Of a stretch of 64,000 nt of DNA, positions 56,789 to 64,000 are shown piece by piece. The DNA comes from Hibiscus mutabilis (taxonomy: Eukaryota; Streptophyta; Magnoliopsida; Malvales; Malvaceae). A program made the position numbers and the translations under genes. The notes beneath the pieces are model-generated. The model was not told where the DNA came from. It searched no databases and worked only from the letters and a program-made list of their open reading frames with translations. How positions within the stretch are numbered: position 1 is the first letter of the stretch; each line of letters starts with the position of its first letter. The DNA is taken from contig CM033714.1 of NCBI GenBank assembly GCA_019671005.1, forward strand, positions 57,893,741 to 57,957,740, written 5' to 3'.

Positions 56789-57328
56789 ATCATCATCATC
56801 ATTGTTTGATTTTTGTAAATAGTAGGTTAGATGTTTTTCTTTTTTATTTTTTTTCATTTATTTATTTTTCTATTAATTTTGATTTTCTCTTGTTGCGTTG
56901 AAAAGTTTTTCTTTGAGTAAGTGCAAGTTTCGTATGCCAGGCAGTATGCCAAGGCAAGGACTTGGCATAGGGCGAGTGGAGATGTGAAGAAGGAAATTTA
57001 CCCTAGCCACCCAAGGTTTGATAGAGCTTGGCCCAAAGAGAAGATTGAGAATTTGCTAAGTGTTGAGATTTACCCTAGCCGCCCAAGGAGAAAGTTGAAA
57101 TTTAAAATTTTAACCTAATCACCTTATCACTTCACCCTTTTCCCACTCCATCTTATCACTTAAACCCTCATCACGTCATCTTTTTCTTTTCCCAAAACAC
57201 GACAAAAGCCATCATTATTCTCTCTTAAACCGGCCGCATTAAACACCCAATTAAACACTCAACCTTTTTACCCTTCCATCTACTTAAAACCTTAACCGTT
57301 TCAAGAATTAAAACCTTTGCACCTTTTC
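56789..57328 (+). other. E2 spacer between integrase and the third ORF, part 1
   Basis: No gene. It contains ATGCCAGGCAGTATGCCAAGGC-type words (56935-56955) and a repeated ATTTACCCTAGCC-CCCAAGG phrase (56996 and 57069). The spacer is interrupted at 57329 and resumes at 61852. Confidence 0.55.
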
Positions 57329-60300
57329 TGTAATACCCCTAAAATTGGGTTAGTATTTATCAAGAATACTTTCCAACAATCTAAGTCATTCTCTTGAGAT
57401 CTTATAAAGCATTTAGAATTATTAAATTAAATTAGATGATAAATCGAAATGAATTGTTAAGAAATAAAGTAAGTTTGAATGTTTAAGGATCATGTTGTGA
57501 AAAAAAATCATTATTGAAGAGAGGACTAAATAGGAAACAAATAAAAGTACCTAGTCAATTATAAAAAGGGACTAAAATGAATATCTTGATATACTAGGAA
57601 TTTGCATGCTAAAAATCAAAGAAAGCTAGGGACTTGAACATGTGTCATTTGGTAGGGAGCATGTGTCATGGCATGGTTGCAAAGTACACAAAAATTTGGC
57701 TTTCATCTTCTTCATTTTTGAAGAAACCGAAACACCCAAAATAGAGGGAGAAAGAAGAGAAAGTTTGGAGGCAGCCATGGAAGCTTCAGGTGGAGCTTTG
57801 TTTTAACTCAAAATTTGAGAATTTAATTGGATAGCTTAGAGAAGAAGGTGAATTACTTTTCCTATTATCTTTGAATTAGGTGTTACTAGTTTGTTTAAAG
57901 ATTAATCCACGTTAGGAAAGTTATAGGATTTGTTCGAGTGATGTGTTAAATGTATTACCTTGTTTGATGTTGTTGAAACATGATTAGGGCGTTAGTTGGT
58001 TGTTATAAAATTTTAGAATTTGTATTTGGTAAATTGATTGATGAATTGGACCATGTTATGATCGAATATAACAATTGAATTGTGGAAATTTGGCCACCTT
58101 GCTTGATATAAAATGAATTCTAAGTAATGTGGTGCTTATATGACTTAATTAAAGGACTACTCTGTAAATCCAAATTAAAGAACTGTTCGAACTGTGTAAT
58201 ACAGAAAAAAGACAGACTGATTTGATAAGTAAATCCTAGGACTGTTTTGAATATCTTTAGGGGGCTAAATTATAATTTTTAAAGGTTGTTTGGTGTATTA
58301 AAAATAGAGGAAACTGTTTTATACATATATGAGGTATAGAGACTGTTTTTGATGCATAAAAATATGTATATAAGTGTTTTGAAACTGTTTTACACATATA
58401 TGAATTCGACATGAACTTGAGGGACTATTTTCTATACATATACAAGTGTTTCGGGGCTGTTTTGATCATGTAAGCGTATACATGTAAAATTTGGGCTGTT
58501 TTGAGTGTATTTTAAACACATGTTGGGTTGTTTGATCACTTATATGTATACATATGAAAGTTTGGACTATTTGGTATACTAGAAAAAAATATACCGGACT
58601 GTCTGTAAATGAATGTATGTATGGTGAACTGTTTTGAGTATAAAAATGTACATATATGTAATATGGACTGTTTGTATATATATATATATATATATATATA
58701 TGTAAAGTGAAACCATTTTGTATTTATATAAGCATTTGGGGACTGTTTTGTGCATGTGTATGTGCAGTTTTGAATGCTGTAAAATGCAGTCTTGTATGTC
58801 CAGTTTTGAATGCTGAAAAATGCAGTAAAGTATGTTGTTCTTGTATGTTGTAGATTGTTTAAAGTGAGTTAGGAAAAATGCAGTTTTAGAAGGCTAAATT
58901 AATGTTGTCTTATAAGTTAAATGGAAGTTGTTTTGTATGTTGTTTGGTAAGCAAAGTAATGCTATGTTGGAAAATTTAAATGTTTCAATATTAGAATGAT
59001 TCTTTGATAATCGAAATAGTCTTAATGGTTTGGTTATTTTGAGTTACATGTATTGATAAAGATGATATTGGTAAGGAGAAGTTAGGAAAGGATTTGGCTA
59101 TGTAGCAAGATGTAATTATGGATAAGGTATTTCGTAACTTCAGAATAAGAGGTGAGTGTAGTTATGCATTCGGGATGACAAGGTGTCATCCTAATCTTTG
59201 TTTATTTGATCACTATGTTTTAAACGTGTACATTTTGCACAAAGCTCAAGTAGAGCACATTGGGGGTAGCATATACTCATGGCATAACATCCTTGTAAGT
59301 CCTTTGTTTATGGTTGCATTTCATATGCACTTTTACTTTTCTATGTTATGATGTATGAAAGTGAAGATAAGTTATCCCTGAATACATCTTGAAGCTTACT
59401 TCTGATCTATAATGCTATAAGATTCTAATAATGGAATTGAACTCCAATGCTAAAAGTTCTTGAATTCTGAAGCCTTAAGGAGCTAAAGGCTCATCTTATG
59501 TTATAAGATACTAAGAAAAGAAATAAGTAAGATTACTTGTGTCATAAGATACTCTCCTAATTCCAAAAATAAAACATCTAAGTTGCCTATTCAATGGAAG
59601 CCTTTGGACACTTTGGCATAGTATATGGTATATTTCGGGACCGGTCCATGAGCTAAGGCTTGGGTGACGACCCATTATATGTGATATATTGGCGACATTA
59701 TGAGGTAACAGGGGAGATGATAAGAAGATTGGCGCCAGTTTGTTTGGATAGTTGAGAAGTTAGGATTGTTATGTTTAGACACTAGCCATTGCTTTGTGCT
59801 TTGTGCTATGTGTAACACGGACCAATACGGTCAAACACGGACCAATGTTACTTATGTCTAGAAGTGATCCAAGGCAAATATTAAAAGATTTGAACTCAGA
59901 TATCAAGCTTTGAAATGAAACTCTGATGAGTAAAGTTATGAATTTGATAAGCTCTGATAAGTATTCTGATAAGATTTGACAAGAAATTCATAAGATTTGA
60001 TAAGTACTCCGGCAAGTCTTGATAAGACTTCAATAAGATAAAGTATGAACCATTTGATGAAACTCAATTAAAATCTCTAAAAGGTATTCAGTTAAGGTTT
60101 GAAAGAATATGAACCAATAAAGCTTATAAAAGTTAAGATTAAGGCATAAGAACCAAATGCTAACTTATGCTTGTATTCTCTAAGTTTTCATTTAATATCA
60201 TTGACATTATGCTTTATTATTTTGATGTCACTACCCCACTTAGGCTATATAAGCCTAATGCATTCATTATCATGCACTTTCAGGAATTAGAAAGCCTGGT

Positions 60301-61851
60301 GTTCGATCGTGATCAGAGGTTGCAAGTCACATTACAAGACTTTTGTGTATTGTCTTGTTTCTTTTTGTATAAACTCCTATGATGGTGGCACTATGGGTTA
60401 TGTATATGCATATAGTTATCCTCATTTTGGCATGCAAATATTAAGACTAATATATGTTTGTAAACATCTAAGCTTGTTTTGAATTGGTTGGTTGGATGCC
60501 TTGAACATGTATGGTTGAAATTTATTGGTAATCTTTGGTTGATAGATGCTTAGATTGATAATTAAATCATGTGTCATTGTTTTGTTCGAATAAAGAATTT
60601 GTATGCTTAATATGTATGGTATGCTTGAAGTTGGATTGTTGATCAAGAATTTGTTTGGTAATCTATGGAGGTTTATTCGAACATGTTATGATTTAGATTA
60701 AGTCTTTTTTGGTTCAAATTGATCATGTTGAATTAAACATTAATTTTGAAATTGAGTCACACTATTAACTCACTCATTGAGATTATAACCTTTCTAATGG
60801 TTTAAAATCAAATGGATATGTGATAATAGATAATTTAGGAATTATTTTCCTTTGAATAATTATTTGTTTGATTGGTTGCTTAAGTTCTAAGTATCCCCTA
60901 TTCATGTTCGAATAATAGGGTTGTAATTCATTAAGGTCTTAATTTGTTTGATTATAATTCTTTGAGAATCAAGTCTTTCTTTTATGGTTTGCTTTGAAAG
61001 GAACCTTGAATCCTAAATAAAAGTTTGTAACTTATGGTGGCATATGGTACTTGTATAAGTCTATTAGCATTTGTGTAATCAATGTTTAGCAAGACAGCCT
61101 TTAGTTTATAAAACATTTGTCAATGAATGTGATAAGATTATTAATTGTATGGCTTGTTCTCATATAGTAATTGGTTTGTACAAGAATGATATGATAAGTA
61201 AATACCATGTCCATAGGATGTCGTGGCTATATGGGTTTGTGTATCGTAAAGGAATAATTATGTGTAAATGTTTTATCAAATCTCTTGGTTGCTTCTTAGT
61301 CAAGTCATGTTTGATATGATTATCGAATGGGACAAGAAGCATTGTTACTTGTTGGTGATAATATGTTATGCTTGGATAGACTATGTCTTGAAATGAACTT
61401 AAATTTAAGTCATTAATTCGTGGTCAAATGTTTGCTAATTTAAAGAGATAAAATCATGGATGCATGTCTAGGTGAATATGCAATTCAATGAAAAATTTGG
61501 TATGTGCATAATTACTTGTAATGAATCAGTGTTATGCTAGTCTTTAACAAACTCCTAATCTGTTAAAGTGAGCATACGATCATGGGAAGAATTAAACTAA
61601 GCTAGACTAGAGTATGTTCAATTTTGTCTCATGGACTGATAAAGTTGAATGAATTTTTTTGAATGTTGGTTATGGAAGTAAGGTGTTTAGGTTTTCTCAC
61701 CCCTGTTTTGGATTGATCGAATACTAACTTGTGCATCAAGTTAGTCTTTTTGGTCGCTCAAATACTGTTATGATGATACTAGTTAGTCTTTTGCTTTAAT
61801 CTTTAACACTCTAGGCTTGGCTTACTCCTAAGCCGAGTTTAGGGTGTTACA
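57329..61851. mobile_element. Solo-LTR-like unit of 4.5 kb
   Basis: Starts TGTAATACCCCTAAAATTGG and ends GAGTTTAGGGTGTTACA, the inverted TGTAAYACCC/GGGTGTTACA ends of many plant gypsy LTRs. Flanks ttttc (57324-57328) and atttc (61852-61856) match at 4 of 5. No primer site, polypurine tract or coding domain is seen, so a single long LTR is the simplest reading. The interior has many short direct repeats built on GACTGTTTT...ATACATATA (about 58200-58800) and a (TA)n tract. Short frames (for example 59118-59351) are unassigned. Confidence 0.65.
58675..58701. repeat. (TA)n microsatellite
   Basis: About 13 TA units. Confidence 0.9.
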
Positions 61852-61943
61852 ATTTCTTCTATTTTCTCTATTGAGTAAAAAAAACCCAATAATCTCCTTT
61901 TCTTCTTCTTCTCAAAAATCTCTCAAGCCCCTAATTTGTTTCC

Positions 61944-63388
61944 ATGGCAACATCATCGACGCCCTTCGAGATCTTTTTCAGTGAAGAGATCCGCAAAGAA
62001 ACATGAAGAAAACTTTGCCTTAAGAATGTTTTGCCGTGAGAAAAATTTTGAGATCAAGAACGAACTAAACTTGGGATTCACCCTGAATTTCATGGCGGTA
62101 GTGGCCAAGCACAAGTAGGAACTGTTCTCCATCAAAGGAGAGATGTTTACTCCAACATTGTCTGAGAATTCTATGCCCATCTGAAAACCAAAGATTCACC
62201 CTTTCTAATGATACGAGGTACGTGTGTGCAATTTGATGAAGGGTATATTAATGCCATGTTTGAGTTGGATGGTGCCGAGAATGAACATCTGGAGTTTGCT
62301 GACTCAATGAACGCTGCTAAGAGGAAAAAACTTTGGATGAATTTATGAGAGCCCGCCATTGCCTAGACTGTGTCGTCGAAGAGACACTGGACAGTCGAGC
62401 GGTTGGCATTAAAATCACAGCCGAACAGGTGGAATCATTTTCTAAAGGCGAACCTGATGCCAACTACCCACAATGAAACTAACTTGGAAGAAAGGCTGAA
62501 ACTATTGCACTCAATCATAGTAGGCTGCAAGATCAATGTCGGCCGACTCATCATCAAGGAAACCTATAAGTGTGCTGATAGGAGTAATGGCAATTTGTTT
62601 TCCCCTTGTTGATTTCTAACATGTGTATAAAGCATGGTGTGCCAACGATCGATTCGGACAAGGTCCTAGAAACTAAGGGAACAACAATCACGACTGCCCT
62701 GTGGAGGGAACTCACTGCTACCGAGTCAAAAGACAAAGGCAAGGGAAAGGCAAAAGAGCCAACACCCAAGCCCAAGGTGCCAAAGGCAGAGCCTGACACT
62801 CCTAGGCCAGCTAGACCAGTAGCAATGCTTTCCCAGATCTATTAGTGCCAAGAGATCATTCTCCAAAAGTTAGAGAAATTTGAGGAGCAAAATCTCAGGC
62901 TCTGGCTTTATGCTCATGCTAGGGACAATGCCATCAGGAAGACTCCTGAAGGAATGTCCCTGGGTTTTTTTCTAGCCTTCCCCGAGTTCCCCACTGATAT
63001 ATTTGCCAGCAATTCCATGCCAGCCAATCCCCACTCTGTCTATACTTCGACCTAGTCTGATGCTACCATTTCAATCTCACCAGTATAAGTTGAATCTGCC
63101 ATAACTGACACATCACCAAAATCTGAAGATGAAGAAGTCCAGAGCCATGCCAAAGCTACTGCCACGCCAGCCGCACCAGCCTTGTCTACTGCCACCAAGG
63201 CTCTTACCACCTCGGAGCTGGTGCAGATTGTTAGAGAAGTTCTACGCGACCTTGGAGCTTCCATATCAGCTTTAAAGCCAAGTTTTAAGCGAAAGAAGCA
63301 CATGGCTCCTGATAGAGGAAGCTTTGTCAAACAGAAGATTCGTGTATCACAGCCAGAACCCTTCGAAGGGGAGTCCACTACTTTATAA
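61944..63388 (+). pseudogene. E2 third ORF, putative plant transposon-domain protein
   Basis: Starts MATSSTPFEIFFSEEIRK. After stops come EFYAHLKTKDSPFLMIRGT and VQFDEGYINAMFEL, then RWNHFLKANLMPTTHNET, LKLLHSIIVGCKINVGRLI and NLFSPC in open frame 62370-62612. This is the pattern of the 'putative plant transposon protein' domain found in many Athila-like elements. A Lys/Pro-rich stretch (62740-62820) and a Ser/Thr/Ala-rich tail to the stop at 63388 follow. It lies downstream of pol, where envelope-like ORFs are found in this lineage, but I see no signal peptide or transmembrane segment. Confidence 0.7.
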
Positions 63389-64000
63389 ACTCCTTTATAT
63401 TTCATTCCATTGCATTCACATGTTCATGCATTTACCTATTTTCATTTGTATATATGTTTTGTTTTCATGAATTGAGGACAATACACGCCTTTGGTTTGGG
63501 GGTGTGCATCCTCACATCTGTTGCCATGCCATGCATTCATTTTTATACTTTGTCTGTATTTTGTTGCCATGTCATGTAGATTAGGGTTAATCTATGCATA
63601 CCAAATCACTAAAAAAAATTTGCCTCGGTCAAATTTTGAAAGAATGCTAACATTTTGCCAGTTTAGTATTGTTTGTTCTAGAATGTTCTGTCCAACGATG
63701 AAATTTGAGATCCTTAAGTTTGTCTATGACAGCAAAGTAGTAATGCCATGACTGCTTGGCAATTGATCTCTAGTTTAGGGAATTGAACTTTCACTTAAAA
63801 CGTAGTATGCATCTAGTCCCAAACAAACTTAGAATTCTTGAAACCAAACTAAAAAATAATTCATGGCAGGGTAAAAGAAATTAATAAGGCAACAATGTTT
63901 TGCCAAGGCAAGAAGAAAAAAATGTAGAACTCTTCTCTACCCTAGGGATAATAAGTAACTTAGGGCTTCTTGGTTTGCTCCCTCTTAGTTATCAAGTCAA
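63389..64000 (+). other. E2 3' non-coding region to window end
   Basis: Contains the purine-rich TTTGGTTTGGGGGTGTG at 63490-63506, similar to the E1 polypurine tract, but the following TGCATCC does not match the family LTR start TGTTAAC. The 3' LTR is therefore presumed to lie beyond the window. TGCCAAGGCA-type words occur at 63900. No gene. Confidence 0.5.

Larger units (their letters stand above)
45793..64000 (+). mobile_element. E2: Athila-like Ty3/gypsy element, running off the window
   Basis: 5' LTR, tRNA-Asp-type primer site (mutated), gag, protease, RT/RNase H, integrase and a third ORF follow in order on the plus strand. It is interrupted by E3 (48944-53052) and by the solo-LTR-like unit 57329-61851. 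The 3' LTR is not seen before 64000. All frames have stops; pol carries catalytic-site changes. Confidence 0.85.

Noticed and set aside
63490..63506. E2 3' LTR start after the G-rich tract
   Set aside because: The following bases do not match the TGTTAAC start shared by the two known LTRs of the family.

Overview
The window reads as nuclear DNA of a flowering plant (eudicot-like). It is AT-rich, with one split gene bearing GT-AG introns, plant LTR retrotransposons, plant LINEs and hAT elements. The species cannot be fixed from the sequence. I see no rRNA, organelle or bacterial DNA. Almost everything is transposable-element sequence in several nested layers; the only host gene I can defend is a four-exon TFL1/CENTRORADIALIS-type PEBP gene on the minus strand at 11417-12841. 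Its four exons (198, 62, 41 and 218 bp) join into an open 172-residue frame.

Layout. 1-1437: unrecognised DNA with a ~100-bp tandem repeat. 1438-9647 (E1): a complete-ended but internally deleted Athila-like Ty3/gypsy element (long LTRs, tRNA-Asp-type primer site, polypurine tract, target duplication atcca/atcta) with an in-frame minisatellite in pol. 9653-10640: a 46-bp tandem array and GC-richer unassigned DNA. 10641-13000: the TFL1-like gene with a hAT-type MITE in intron 2. 13000-20200: AT-rich intergenic DNA holding MITEs, a long-inverted-repeat element, a copia remnant and a foldback. 20200-23010: a gypsy LTR-like region with a compound microsatellite and rearranged gag debris. 24060-31330: a dead copia element split by a LINE, which is itself split by a solo LTR with a perfect 5-bp target duplication.

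32888-38170: a hAT transposon (minus) with a broken BED-finger/transposase gene and a solo LTR inside. 38690-43060: a minus-strand LINE split by a ~1.9-kb insertion. 43094-45792 (E4): the 3' end of a minus-strand Athila-like element. 45793 to the window end (E2): a plus-strand Athila-like element (gag, protease, RT, RNase H, integrase, then a third ORF of the plant-transposon type). E2 is interrupted by a minus-strand gypsy element with a tRNA-Met-type primer site (E3, 48944-53052) and by a 4.5-kb solo-LTR-like unit (57329-61851).

No transposon here looks able to move by itself: every pol or transposase frame carries stops, frameshifts or deletions. The nesting gives relative ages: copia before LINE before solo LTR at 24-31 kb; E2 before E3 and before the 57-62 kb unit; hAT before its internal LTR. 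The TFL1-like gene would act independently of its neighbours, as a repressor of flowering and keeper of indeterminate meristems if it behaves like its family.
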